Assembly: GCF_033807715.1 (NCBI RefSeq)
Contig: NC_084592.1
Location: 1 to 64,000 of the forward strand
Length of the DNA stretch: 64,000 bases
Direction of reading: 5' to 3'
Origin: Cololabis saira
Lineage: Eukaryota; Chordata; Actinopteri; Beloniformes; Belonidae
A model generated the notes under the pieces. That model was not told the origin of the DNA, did not search any database, and was given only the letters and a program-made list of their open reading frames with translations. Shown piece by piece: positions 24,659 through 35,000 of the stretch (positions are counted from its first letter, which is position 1; every line of letters begins with the position of its first letter). The translations under genes were made by a program, and so were the position numbers.

Positions 24659-25195
24659 AACTTTTGAAAAATTAGAAATTAATACACTAAAAACAACAAC
24701 AGTACATATATAGCCATAAGTCTTTAAATAATAATGAAATGGTTTTTCTAATTTTAATTTCTGCCTGGCTGCATCCTTCTGCCTCTCTGGCAGCCACAAT
24801 TAATTTTGCTGCGGTCCCTAACCTCAACTCACTCGCGTGCGGCGCCCCCTCCCCCACCCACTACGCCGTAACTCTGCGTTGCTGTAACGCAGAACCATAA
24901 ATCAGCCTTTAGCCAGTTGTCGCATCAGAAGTGGAGCCTTAAAGCAGGAAATATGTTTTGTTGTGGTTTTCTGCCCAACCCTGGATGAAACCATCATTGG
25001 TAAGCTGTCATAATATTAATTATTTCTGATAACATTGTCATGACGCTGAATATATGGCCTTTCCTATATTGTTTGTTGCTGTTTGACCGCCGTGTCTGAT
25101 TGTGTTAAATACATGTCGTCGCACATTGTAAACTGTTGTGTAGGTTGAACACACGTGTCTGAATAGATCTACTCAGAGAATCCGACATCTATGGC

Positions 25196-25531
25196 TAAGA
25201 TGAAAACTTAGCCTTAAAAATAAAAATATCCCCACGATAAGTCATAATTATGAGATAGAAAGTCGAAATTATGAGATAGAAAGTCAAAATTATGAGATAG
25301 AAAGTCATAATTATGAGATAGAAAGTCGAAATTATGAGATATAAAGTCGAAATTATGAGATAGAAAGTCGAAATTATGAGATATAAAGTCGAAATTATGA
25401 GATATAAAGTCGAAATTATGAGATAGAAAAGTCGAAATTATGAAATAGAAAGTCATAATTATGAGATAAAAAGTTGAAATTATGACTTACCGTGGGGATA
25501 TTTTTATTTTTAAGGCTAAGATTTCATCTTA
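25196..25531. repeat. Minisatellite framed by a ~50-bp inverted repeat
   Basis: About a dozen ~21-bp units of the form agtcgaaattatgagataga run from 25240 to 25480, with variants cataatt and aaaatt. The array is enclosed by near-perfect inverted arms: 25196-25247 contains cttagccttaaaaataaaa then tatccccacg, and 25481-25531 is its complement. It resembles a fold-back element whose core is a minisatellite. The track reading frame rich in SHNFDF is a translation of the repeat, not a gene. Confidence 0.88.
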
Positions 25532-26233
25532 TTTTTTTCTTTTACTGGTGGAAATGAGCTTCCATAGACATCACTGGATGTCATTTGATTTTTATCTCCA
25601 GTTTGATACTTATATCTTAAAGTCTGCATTAGGCTTATAATTAGACATAATGACTGGTAAATCCATGGTGCTGAAACCTCATGTGATGGTTCTGACCGTG
25701 TCGTCTGCGTGCTGAGGTTGTGTGTCAGAGGGCTGATCTGTGGCATTCTTTTAGCGATTATGTTTTAACGGGGATGTTTAGGCCACAAGGGCCCATCTAG
25801 AATGGGCTGGGACCCCTGCTTCGGCCCTGACCTTGACAATCATGTGCATTTAAGTAATCCTCACGTTTTATTGTTAAACTTACTTTTGATTGTCTGCTGA
25901 AAATGTAGATAATTGTTGGGAAAACTGGAGCGATGCTAACATGTTAGCCGGTCAATGGCTATAATGCTGTTGTTATTGTTGTTAAAATTGTTATTGTAAG
26001 ATGTTGTGGGCTAAATTGAGGTTTTTACAGGGTATTTTGTATATAGTTATTATTGGTAGTAGTTGTTTTTATTTGTATGCAATACCTTTTACTTGACCTA
26101 TTTTACTATTTGAAATGTTGTTTGTGTTTTCACTTGTTTCTTATTTAATTGCTGCTCTGAGTTGTTGTATTACTTATTTATTACATATTATATATTTAAT
26201 TATTTAATACATCCTAAAGAAATTGCCATTCCG

Positions 26234-26237
<4 letters not shown>

Positions 26238-26287
<50 letters not shown>
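26238..26287 (+). repeat. (GT)n microsatellite
   Basis: About 25 uninterrupted GT units, followed by a short G-rich stretch with gggacgggacaggacggga. It lies inside the hAT element. Confidence 0.97.
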
Positions 26288-26288
<1 letters not shown>

Positions 26289-26445
26289 TGGTAGTGGACG
26301 GGACGGGACAGGACGGGAACGGGGTGGGGGGGCGCCAGCAAATATTTTGCCTAGGGCGCCAAATGGGTCAGGAACGGCCCTGACAGCAGCAGTAGCAGCA
26401 GTAGCAGCTCTTTCCCGTTTATTCTGGCCGAAATAAGATGACATT

Positions 26446-26829
26446 CCATCCATCCATTATCTATACCCGCTTTATCCCTTGCGGGGTCACGGGGGTCTGC
26501 TGGAGCCTATCCCAGCTCATTTCAGGTGAGAGGCAGGGGTTACACCCTGGACAGGTCACCAGTCCATGACAGGGCCACATATAAACACACAAACCATGCT
26601 CACAACCACACTCACGCTCACACCTACGGGCAATTTAGAATCACCAATTAACCTAATATGCATGTTTTTGGGCTGTGGGAGGAAGCCGGAGTACCCGGAG
26701 AGAACCCACGCAAGCACGGGGAGAACATGCAAACTCCACACAGAAAGGCCCCTGCCGCGCCTGGGAGTCGAACTGGGGACCTTCTTGCTGTGAGTCAACA
26801 GTGCTAACCACTAAGCCACCGTGCTGCCC
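26446..26829 (-). mobile_element. tRNA-derived SINE with (GATG)-type tail and 12-bp TSD
   Basis: Read on the minus strand it opens gggcagcacggtggcttagtg, with a pol III A-box-like tggcttagtgg and a B-box-like agttcgactcc, followed by a body with tgtgtggagtttgcatg and a tail ending ggatggatgg. TAAGATGACATT is present on both sides (26434-26445 and 26830-26841), the expected target-site duplication of LINE-mediated insertion. It inserted into the outer transposon shell after or independently of the hAT. It is not a functional tRNA gene. Confidence 0.88.
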
Positions 26830-27140
26830 TAAGATGACATTATATAATATTATTATATACAAATATTATAATATTAATATTATATAATTATATTATTATA
26901 CTTAATATTATACTTATGACTATACGTATCGCTTAGCAACCAAACGCTGCTGCATTGCATTGTGGGAAGTTTCTGCTTAGCTAGTGTCCATCAATCCACA
27001 CTCATAAAATTCTCCGGAATGAGTATGGATAGATCATACTATTGAGTACGTTCTAATGTTTTGGACGCACTAAAAAATTTTGCATACTCATTTTGCATAC
27101 TCATTAGAGTGAAAGTACGGAATTTCAGACGCAGACTAAC

Positions 27141-28483
27141 ATCATGCTGATAGAACGCACAGTGTGTGTATATAAATGGAGTCTAGTATGATAAAAGAGT
27201 GCAAAAACTTATGCCAATGCTCAGCTGGGGGGAAAAAAACGTGCCACCGTGAGACGTATGCCTTTGCCATAATCACTACATAAATAGCATTGGGCCGCCA
27301 GAGCCCAACACTGCCGAAATATGGGCTTCAACTGGGTTTCCAGCTTTTATTTGATTTTATTTCATCGTTTTGTAATTATCAAATGTTCATCATTTAAGTT
27401 ATTTTCTTATCTAGGTTTTTGCATTTTGTCTACCTGAGATCCTTCTTCTCTGTTTCAATTGTTTCAAATTTTTTCAATTTTCCACCAGCCAATCACACGT
27501 CTGGCTTGTTTCAAATTTGAGAATAGAACTTTGTCGACCAATCAGTGCTCAGGTGGTGAAAATGTGAACAAAAAGCACTGGACAACAAATTTAGACCTTT
27601 TTACTATAGAAATGTTCCAATCGTCAGAAAAAGTAAAAAAAATATGTTTTTCCGGTCTGGCGCCGTTTTCCCACACGTTTGGACGTACAGTAGCTACAGC
27701 TCGGTTTTTACAATAACTCTCTACCACTACCAAAGGTTTTCTACCACTTTTAAATACACCTGGTATGTCCAAAGTTTTGGGAGATTTTTCTCCACTTTTG
27801 TCCCTTTTTATTGAGGTCACGATAGGCCAGTAGTCTTGTATCCCACAGCTCCTCACAGACTCACAGCCAAAATAATTTTTTCTTCAATCTTGATCATCTC
27901 TGATCTACAACCTGCAAGTTTTTTTTCACCCTCCACCACCTTCTCTCCTATTGGACACTGCCGATATGTCGTCACAGCGCGGCACGGTGAAATTAAAAAA
28001 TGTTCAATTTGGGCGCAGGCAAATATTTTAAGAGATAAGATAATTTTAGATAATTTTAGATATAATTTTAGATATTTTGCGGCGCAGTATCAGGCCAGCA
28101 GAGATAATTTTAGATGCTTCCCATGGCAGGCAGGTAATTAATAACAAATTCTTATTTACAATAAACTCTTATTTACAATAATAATTCTTATTTACAATAA
28201 TCCTTACCACTTGGGTGGAAAGGAAGTGGTTTAGGGAGTAAAACAGTAAAATTGTAGCTCTACAAAAGGTAGAAACCCATTAGGGAGCTTTTTCTGATAG
28301 GGTAGCAAAACTCTGACAGACAGACGCTATCGGTTTATGCCGTGGTAGCATTTTTCAACGAAGCAGCAGAAATCGACAGAACACCGGCTCGGTCTGCGCT
28401 TTGCGAGAGACGAACCTGCGGTGTTTGCGCCACGCCTGCAACCAAATTGAACATTTAGACGATTTTTTTGTTTTGTTTTGTTA
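27141..28483. other. Intergenic DNA without recognised genes
   Basis: No coding sequence is supported. Small local repeats occur: several ataattttagat units at about 28030-28110 and four ttcttatttacaataa units at about 28149-28203. Short ORFs here have no recognisable similarity. Confidence 0.6.
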
Positions 28484-28555
28484 TTTCAGATCCGGGGCTT
28501 TTGGAAAAAACGTTTGGGGCTTGAGCCCAATTAGCCACCCCCTACATCCGCCACT
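28484..28555 (-). mobile_element. Possible hAT terminus
   Basis: Read on the minus strand it starts cagtggcggatgtagggg and continues gctcaagcccc, a pattern common at ends of teleost hAT-type repeats. No partner end was found in the neighbourhood. Confidence 0.4.
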
Positions 28556-28557
28556 GC

Positions 28558-28840
28558 ATTCTGGATTCATTACAAATCAACTGAAATATTGCAAGCCTTT
28601 TATTATTTTAATATTGCTGATTATGGTTTACAGTTTAAGATTAAGATTCCCAAAGATTCCTTCTAATTTTTTGAGATAGGATTTTTGAGTTTTCTTAAGC
28701 TGTAAGCCATGATCAGCAATATTAAAATAATAAAAGGCTTGCAATATTTCAGTTGATTTGTAATGAATCCAGAATGACATTTTTGCATTACAGAAAATAA
28801 AGGACTTTATCACAATATTCGAATTTTCTGAGACAGTCCT
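28558..28840. mobile_element. Palindromic MITE with ~80-bp arms
   Basis: The arm at 28558-28640 (attctggattcattacaaat at its start) is nearly complementary to 28694-28775, separated by about 50 bp. Sequence to the right (ggactttatcacaatattcg, tctgagacagtcctg) probably belongs to the same element. No transposase is present. Confidence 0.8.
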
Positions 28841-28930
28841 GTATATGTATGGGGGTTCTGGTTGGTTCATAATGGACCAGGAGAAATATTTTGGCCTGAG
28901 AACTTTCAGAGATTTATAAACCAGGATTTT

Positions 28931-29111
28931 TGTGGTACTAGTGGCCTTTATTGAGAAAGTAGGTACGAAGGAAACAGGTAGAGAAAGGGGGGCAACATTG
29001 CATTACAGAGCAACAGACCGGGACTTGAACCTGTGCTGCCTGCACTTGGACTACATCCTCTGCAAGTGGCGCCCGCTTAACCCACTGAGCTATCCAGGGT
29101 CCCACCAACAG
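28931..29111 (-). mobile_element. tRNA-derived SINE with 9-bp TSD
   Basis: On the minus strand it has an A-box-like tagctcagtgggttaagc and a B-box-like ggttcaagtccc, followed by a ~90 bp body ending in ctcaataaaggccac. The duplication caggatttt flanks it (28922-28930 and 29112-29120). It is a different SINE family from the one at 26446. Confidence 0.83.
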
Positions 29112-29269
29112 CAGGATTTTAACATTTACTCTGTTGCAGACAGGACGCTTGGACAACAGATTTTTCTAAAAAATGTGAAGGTCTTCTGTGTCACTTCTGC
29201 ATCGAGACTGCTGATGTATGTTCTGAACTGTTTGCATGCAATTAAATATAAAACACAGGTATTAAAGAT

Positions 29270-30942
29270 TTAAATGAAAAAAACTAAAGGTTTATTGTTT
29301 TTACAATATTTTTAGACTTGTCAGATCACATAAATGGGTTGTGATTTTATGTAAACAAAAGGTGAGTGCAAAGTTAAAAGATGAAGAAGGCACACCATAT
29401 TTCAAGTAGTGAACACATAATCAGTGTCAAAATCAAAATAATTAATGATCAGAGGAAAACAGTAAGCTCAGCAATCCACCAAGAAATTAAATGACCCCAT
29501 AGTTTACATCAAAAGATTCCTTCAATTATGCAGTCAAACAATAAATTAACAGAATAAATATTAAACAAATCTGAAAAAGACATCCAAGGTGATCACTGAC
29601 TTCAAGTTAAATGTTTAAAGAAAAAAATCATAGGACAATTTTCCAGTTTTATATGATTGTTACAATTAGCATTAAACCACACCTTTCCTGTCAAAAGTGC
29701 ACTGTAAAAAAATGTGTGATGTATAATTGGTCATGTGATAGGTCATGACGAGTTGGGTTCCACTCCTGGAGATTCCTGTCTCCACTTCAGGAAATCAGAG
29801 CTTTGGGTTCACCAATAACGAAACCAACAACTACTGTCAGTTCCATCACATGCTTTCACCTGGTTCAGACACAGCAATTACTCTGAAACAGCAGCTAGAC
29901 AGTCCCATTGGTCAATTAAACACCAACACAGTAGGTAGTAGGTTAACCAGAAGGGTTAACCTGCAGGAAATATCCTCACAGAAAAAATGTTTTAGTCATC
30001 CTGAGGTTCTCAATCCACTGGCCCTTTATTATATTCTTGACACTATCTTCCCAGAAATCCTCAGATGTGGCCAGTTTCATGAAGAGCCTTGACTTAATAC
30101 AATTTTGCTGCAGCCATCTGTTATTTTGCGGTAAAAGGTAAAAACTGACCACATAATAATAATGTACCTGCCGAAAACAAAGAAGTTCTGGACTGTTATT
30201 CAAGAACGGCCTTATCAGAGAAGTGAAAATGGACACAGATATTTCACAGTTGAGTTTCATTAACTTTTTTCAAAAATTGCTTTGAAACTTTAATGGAAAC
30301 ACAGCTAAAGATTTGTGGTACCTAGTCCAGATGAGCAAAAAGTGCAGCATTGACTGATGCTGTAAGAAGATAATGATGGGCAAGTGGATAATTCTACTCT
30401 GATCTAGGTCTGTGATGTCACAATAACCTTCAAATCTGAACAGATCACTAATTTACATATTTTTAAACTAAGAGATATGGTTAGGGCAATGCTCTTAATT
30501 AATCAGTTAAAACGTAATCGGCACGTCTTCTTTAAACCTCAAATCTTATTCATGACATGATGTAACTTGGTCCTCAGACCGTAACCCCTGAAATAACACC
30601 ATACGAACAAAGTGGTCCTAGTTGGTTGATATTTGATGAATGTTCAGGAAGTGGCCATGAGGTCCACAGATGTGGAAGCTGCTGTTTTAGAGAACCGCTG
30701 CAAGAATTGAACAGAAATGTTTCCTGTCTTCAGTCCAAGCTTAGGTTTCAAAGAGCTTCAACCTGCTGAAAGAGTCCATCTCAGTGGACAAGTATGTGCA
30801 TGGTGGAGCCTCAGTGACAGAGGATATCCAGTCTGATGAGTGCTGCATGATGAAGTTTCAAAGGAGTCCAACAGAGTTCAATTCAGTCTTCTAGTAGTGG
30901 TTTCAGTCCATCTTAGTCTCAGGCTTCATAACATCCACATGT
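29270..30942 (-). other. slc37a1: Predicted 3' UTR of the SLC37-family gene
   Basis: Directly after the stop codon at 30945-30943 the minus strand continues for about 1.67 kb with no transposon signature, unlike almost everything around it. The first clear poly(A) signal that fits the end of this unique block is AATAAA, on the plus strand tttatt at 29291-29296, predicting cleavage near 29265-29281. Earlier AATAAA or ATTAAA motifs exist (for example near 29530-29570), so alternative 3' ends are possible. The extent is inferred; RNA data would settle it. Confidence 0.6.
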
Positions 30943-30958
30943 TCAATGTTCCTTCAGC
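30943..30958 (-). CDS. slc37a1: SLC37-family sugar-phosphate exchanger, last coding exon
   Basis: The acceptor is strong: a T-rich tract then gcttcacag, with the exon starting at 30958. The previous exon ends with two bases of a codon (CA); the first G here completes CAG (Gln), then CTG AAG GAA CAT TGA gives LKEH and a stop at 30945-30943. SLC37 proteins end in a short cytosolic tail closing with a KE-x motif, which fits KEH. Only 16 coding bases are in this exon, so it cannot be found as an ORF. Its support is the matching phase, the acceptor and the tail motif, together with the unique sequence that follows as 3' UTR. Confidence 0.72.
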
Positions 30959-31203
30959 CTGTGAAGCGTAAACACAATAAGAAAATGAAGATGAGTAGAT
31001 GAGTCTGGTGGAAAAGAGTACAGATTAAAAAAAACCTTAAAGGGGACCTATTATGGCATCTAATACCTATTTTAAACAGACCTTGAATGTCTTAAAGGTA
31101 TTGTGACATGAAAAACAAATTTTTCTTGATTTTTTGTGTTTTGTTGGGTGTCTGACATCAATTACACCCCAAAAAAACGAACTTTTAACATTCAGTGTAT
31201 TGT

Positions 31204-32467
31204 GTGCTTTCTGGGATTTTCCGCACAATTATGCAAAAACGGCGCATCTGGTTTGGTGGGGGACCGTTACGTAACGGTCCGCTAAATCACCGCCCCCTCC
31301 ACCCAGCTCCCTGTCCTCTCCTCTCCAGCGCACCATAAAGGCTAATTTATGGTTCCGCGTTACACCGACGCAGAGCCTACGGCGTAGGGTTACGTGGCGA
31401 CGCGCACCGTATGCTGAACCCTACGGCGTAGGCTCTGCGTCGATTTAACGCGGAACCATAAATCAGGCTTAACACGGAGCTGTTTAGAGCCCCCTCTGTT
31501 CTCATCACCGGAGGACAACTGCTAAAAAGACCCGCGGCCACTGACTGGACTTAAGATAAGGGGACACTGCTGCTTCGCATGCCTTTATTTTTGTGATTGT
31601 TTGCTGTGGACTGCTTCGCCGTGCTGCTTTTCCGTGCATGCTTCGCCTGTCGCTCCCGGCTTAACTCTTCGACGCCACTGTTAGCGTATTGCTTGCGGGG
31701 AGCTACGGTGCTGCCTTCCAGTCCTCTGGTCACGGACATCCCCGGGCTGTAGTCGCCCTGTCTGGGCTGTGTGTGTGGGTGTTTGTGGTTCGGTGTGCGC
31801 GCGTGTGTGTGAAGACGGCAGAAGTGTGTAGCAGTGCTTTCTGGGATTTTCCGCACAATTATGCAAAAATGGCGCATCTGGTTTGGTTGGCGGACCGTTA
31901 CGTAACGGCCCGCTAAATCACTGCCCCCTCCACCCAGCTCCCTGTCTCCTCTCCTCTCCAGCGCACCATAAAGGCTGATTTATGGTTCTGCGTTACACCG
32001 ACGCAGAGCCTACGGCGTAGGGTTACGTGGCGACGCGCACCGTACGCTGAACCCTACGGCGTAGGCTCTGCGTCGATTTAACGCGGAACCATAAATCAGG
32101 CTTAACACGGAGCTGTTTAGAGCCCCCTCTGTTCTCATCACCGGAGGACAACTGCTAAAAAGACCCGCGGCCACTGACTGGACTTAAGATAAGGGGACAC
32201 TGCTGCTTTGCATGCCTTTATTTTTGTGATTGTTTGCTGTGGACTGCTTCGCCGTGCTGCTTTTCCGTGCATGCTTCGCCTGTCGCTCCCGGCTTAACTC
32301 TCCGACGCCGCTGTTAGCGTATTGCTTGCGGGGAGCTACGGTGCTGCCTTCCAGTCCTCTGGTCATGGACATCCCCGGGCTGTAGTCGCCCTGTCTGGGC
32401 TGTGTGTGTGGGTGTTTGTGGTTGGGTGTGCGCGCGTGTGTGTGGAGACGGCAGAAGTGTGTAGCAG
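31204..32467 (+). repeat. 630-bp direct tandem duplication inside the inner TTAA element
   Basis: The block starting gtgctttctgggattttccg at 31204 starts again at 31834 and runs to about 32467 with few differences. Both copies contain a palindromic MITE (31338-31470 and 31971-32103), the gcttcgcc-rich stretch and a TG-rich end. Confidence 0.93.
31338..31470. mobile_element. Palindromic MITE (family also at 31971-32103, 52084-52172, ~24862-24913)
   Basis: The arms read aaggctaatttatggttccg on the left and the complement cggaaccataaatcaggctt on the right, with an inner palindrome of ggcgtagg and cctacgcc type. The second copy in the tandem duplication is at 31971-32103. A third, independently inserted copy at 52084-52172 keeps both arms, and a half copy near 24862-24913 lies inside the hAT element. 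No coding capacity. Confidence 0.8.
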
Positions 32468-33225
32468 TTGGGTTGGAGGAGGTCTGGAGGAGGAGCGGGG
32501 CAATGATTGACAGGAAAGGGGGAAAAGGAAGCCTTTTTCACTGTACAAAAAAACACCGTCATAAAAAGCCAGGCATGGAGTACTGGAGTGAAGTTTTTCT
32601 TGTTATTCCTCTTTAGACACATTTGAGCGATGTTGGCCAAGACTTTTAATAGTGTTAAAAGCATGTTAAAAATTATGTCACAATACCTTTAAAAACAAGC
32701 TTTTGATTGTTTTTGCTAAATAAATTAGAAATTCAGCCTCTGAGCCATGTAATGATTTTCCCATTCTCTAACCTCATTATCTATGCAGGATTCTGAGTGG
32801 GTGGGAGGGCTATGATAATGAGGCTCTGTGCTGAGCCGGCCGGTGGAGTTAGTTGTTGTTCCGGCCAGAGTTAGTTGTGGGCGTGGTTTCACGCATCGGA
32901 GGCCAACCTATGTAAATCGCATTTTCGTTACGTAACAAAAGGTAGCAGAATCTGAATGGCTCGTAGAAACCACATCATCCTGGACGGCTCATCCGGGCGG
33001 CTGTACAGACACTGCAGAATTTAGTTGCTTTCCTCCTTCTCTGAGTTGAGGAAAAACGTGTTTTTTCATAATAGGTCCCCTTTAAGACACAGATAATAAG
33101 AAATAGGTTTTAGGAAACACATTCTAAGTTTGAGGAATGGATTCCAATAAACAAATCTCAAAAACAAGTTTAAATAGACAAGTTTTAAGAAACCAGTTCT
33201 AGGAAATATCTTCCCAGAAAAGGCT

Positions 33226-33300
33226 GTTAGAAGACTTGAACATTGTATTGGGTTTAAAGGAACTGCATTACACTGGTTTAAGTCATAGTTATCTGATCGT
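33226..33300 (+). pseudogene. L2 RT fragment
   Basis: The plus strand reads [18 protein letters not shown], a stop, then LSDR, which matches the region between motifs A and B of the L2 at 21415-21480. It ends where Rex3 sequence begins. Confidence 0.75.
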
Positions 33301-34225
33301 CCTCCATGGCCTCACCAAACTCCTCCCAGACCCGAGTTTTTGCCTCAAGGACTGCCTGAGCTGCAGCTTGCTTGGCCTGCCGGTCCGTATCAACTCCATC
33401 AAGAGTCTCACAGGCCAACATTCAGTCTTCAGTCTGACAGCATCCTACTTCCGGTGTCCATTACCGGGTTCGGGGGTTGCCGCCATGACAGGCACCAAAG
33501 ACCTTGCGTCCACAGCTTCGAGCCGCCGCGTCGACAATAAAGGCAGAGAACATTGTCCACTCGGAGTCAATGTCTCCAACCTCCCTCGGAAGCTGTGAGA
33601 AGTTCTCTCTAGAATGGGTTGAAGATTTCCCTGACAGAGGGCTCGGCCAGATGTTCCCAACAGACCCTCACAATACGTTTAGGTCTACTCGGTCCGTCCA
33701 ACTTCCTCTTCCACCAGCGTATCCAACTCACCACCATGTAATGATCAGTGGACCCTTCTCTTTACCCTACTGTCTAAGATATACAGCCGAAGATAAGAGG
33801 AAACAACAACAAAGTCAAACATTGACCTACGGCCTCCGGTGTCCTGGTACCACGTGCACTGACCCTTATACATGAACATCGTGTTCACTATGGACAAACT
33901 GTGACAGTTTCAGATCGGGAAAGCCGTTCTTCCAAGTCACACCCCTCCAGGTCATTGCTAACATGAGCGTTGAAGTCCCCAGTTGGATCACTATAAAGTA
34001 CCCCTCCCAGGGATTCCAAGAAGGCTGGGTGATCTGTACTGCTCTTTGGCCCATAGGCACTTTCACAACAGTTTCTTTTCTTCTTTTGAACTGCTCTTAG
34101 TCTGGTCCGTCAACTGGGACCTACTTGCCATGGAAGACCTTACCAGGGGTGTAATGCCACCAACAACATAGCTCCTCGGATCATTCAGACAACACAAACC
34201 CCTCTATGACAATAAAGTGGTGGTT
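33301..34225 (-). pseudogene. Rex3/RTE LINE 5' half: 5' UTR and AP-endonuclease remnant
   Basis: Minus-strand sequence matches the layout of teleost Rex3 (RTE clade): 5' UTR near 34225-34070 (gactaagagcagttcaa), then endonuclease coding DNA with a GDFNAHV-like block near 33965, an STDHHLVV-like block near 33745, and EEFGEAM near 33310. Many stops, indels and internal deletions prevent a continuous frame. The RT and 3' end are absent from this piece. Confidence 0.72.
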
Positions 34226-34236
34226 CAAGGATGATG

Positions 34237-34405
34237 AATTCATCCATCCATCCATCCATCCATCCATCCATCCATCCATCCATCCATCCATCCATCCATC
34301 CATCCATCCATTTTCCACCGCTTCTCCGGAACCGGGTCGCGGGGGCAGCAGCCTCAACAGAGATGCCCAGACTTCCCTCAGCCTAGACACTTCTTCCAGC
34401 TCTTG
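34237..34405 (-). mobile_element. Rex3/RTE 3' tail with (GATG)n
   Basis: About 18 catc units (34240-34313) are followed by tccaccgcttctccggaacc and gggtcgcgggggcag, the reverse complement of the usual Rex3 3' end. It is 5'-truncated at about 34405. On the minus strand this tail runs straight into the 5' UTR of the neighbouring Rex3 fragment. Confidence 0.82.
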
Positions 34406-34410
34406 ATGAC

Positions 34411-34910
34411 TTCAATTCAATTCCATTTTATTTATATAGCGTCTATTACAACACAAGTTGCCTCTCGGCAGCAGAGACCCAGAACATGAACCCCCGAGCA
34501 ATTATTACATAAACAATGGCAGATAAAAACTCCCCTAGTGGGAGAAAAGCCTTAAGCCAAACAGTGGCAAGGAAAAACTCCCCTTTAGGAGGGAAGAAAC
34601 CTTAAGCAGGACCTGGCTCATACGGGGGGACCCTCCTGCTGGGGGCCAGCTGGGCAGAGTTGGCCCCCTGGAAAAGGAGATCAGACAAGGAGAATTAAGA
34701 AATAGAGGCAGGAGAAACACAGACACAATGGTAAGTTGGTGTACTTTTATATTAAAAGATTTAGACAGCAGACACTGAGGTGGTCAGAGGGTGGGACTGC
34801 AGGTCAGGATGTCGGCAGATATCTAACAGACATATAGATATGTGGAAGCAAGCAGTGGCAGGTGGAAGCAGCAACAGGATGACCGGGGGGGAGGGGGGGG
34901 GTATCCCTAT
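34411..34910 (-). mobile_element. L2 3' UTR fragment
   Basis: It begins ttcaattcaattcc and tttatttatatagcgtct and includes the two gggagt/aactccc paired boxes (near 34530 and 34575), as in the L2 3' UTR at 22920-23125 on the opposite strand. It ends in the G-rich stretch near 34890. Confidence 0.85.
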
Positions 34911-35000
34911 GTACGGGATACCTGAGAAAATCTATAGTGATAATGGAACTACTTTTGTGAAAGTAAAGTCCTTTACTAGAAAATTTCAGGAAATTTTGAT
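34911..35000 (+). pseudogene. Retroelement integrase remnant
   Basis: The plus strand reads YGIPEKIYSDNGTTFV followed by KSFTRKFQEIL. The SDNG(T)xF block matches the second catalytic aspartate region of retroviral/Gypsy-type integrase cores. Only about 30 codons remain, with no other pol sequence next to it. Confidence 0.6.

Larger units (their letters stand above)
24545..26382. mobile_element. Non-autonomous hAT element with 8-bp TSD
   Basis: The ends are CAGGGCCGTTCC (24545) and GGAACGGCCCTG (ending 26382), perfect 12-bp TIRs of the hAT type starting CAG. The 8-bp duplication acagcagc flanks it exactly (24537-24544 and 26383-26390). Both subterminal regions carry gggcgcc boxes. Inside are a T tract (24624-24654), a fragment of the palindromic MITE family (about 24862-24913), a fold-back minisatellite (25196-25531) and a GT microsatellite. 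No transposase ORF was found, so it depends on a partner. Confidence 0.9.
24395..27134. mobile_element. Non-autonomous DNA transposon with TIRs and ACTAAC duplication (outer shell)
   Basis: The left end ggtgcatctgaaatgcc (24395 on) pairs with the right end ggaatttcagacgcag (ending 27134), giving imperfect TIRs with 13 of 15 matches over the best part. ACTAAC occurs directly outside both ends (24389-24394 and 27135-27140). A 6-bp TSD would fit IS3EU-type elements, but this class is tentative. The shell itself is only about 0.5 kb: 24395-24544, 26391-26433 and 26842-27134. It has an internal palindrome cacgtcacttc-ag-gaagtgacgtg near 24510. No transposase is present. The rest is the nested hAT and SINE. 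Confidence 0.75.
31096..32688. mobile_element. TTAA-flanked non-autonomous transposon, inner
   Basis: Ends are AGGTATTGTGACAT (31096-31109) and ATGTCACAATACCT (32675-32688), exact inverted repeats, with TTAA at 31092-31095 and 32689-32692. It is nested in the TTAA element at 31041-33081 and carries a 630-bp tandem duplication. Small ORFs such as the one at 31551-31877 have no recognised domain and lie in the duplicated DNA. Confidence 0.87.
31041..33081. mobile_element. TTAA-flanked non-autonomous transposon, outer (Kolobok/piggyBac-like)
   Basis: Ends are AGGGGACCTATTATG (31041-31055) and the complementary CATAATAGGTCCCCT (ending 33081). TTAA sits at 31037-31040 and 33082-33085, a classic TTAA target duplication. 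It lies in the last intron of the SLC37 gene. A second TTAA element is nested within it. No transposase was found; Kolobok is my preferred class because of the TTAA site and RRGG-type ends, tentatively. Confidence 0.85.

Noticed and set aside
26162..26453. ORFs with runs of Cys-Val or His-Thr
   Set aside because: Translations of the GT microsatellite.
26446..29111. tRNA genes at the A/B-box sequences
   Set aside because: The boxes belong to SINEs with LINE-type tails and target duplications; no cloverleaf with acceptor pairing was seen.
29745..30260. ORFs of 94-115 aa as a separate gene
   Set aside because: They lie in the predicted 3' UTR of the SLC37 gene, show no domain, and are of the length expected by chance.
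31551..32372. Two similar ORFs of 62-108 aa in the TTAA element
   Set aside because: They lie in the 630-bp duplication, lack a recognised domain, and are interrupted in different places in the two copies.
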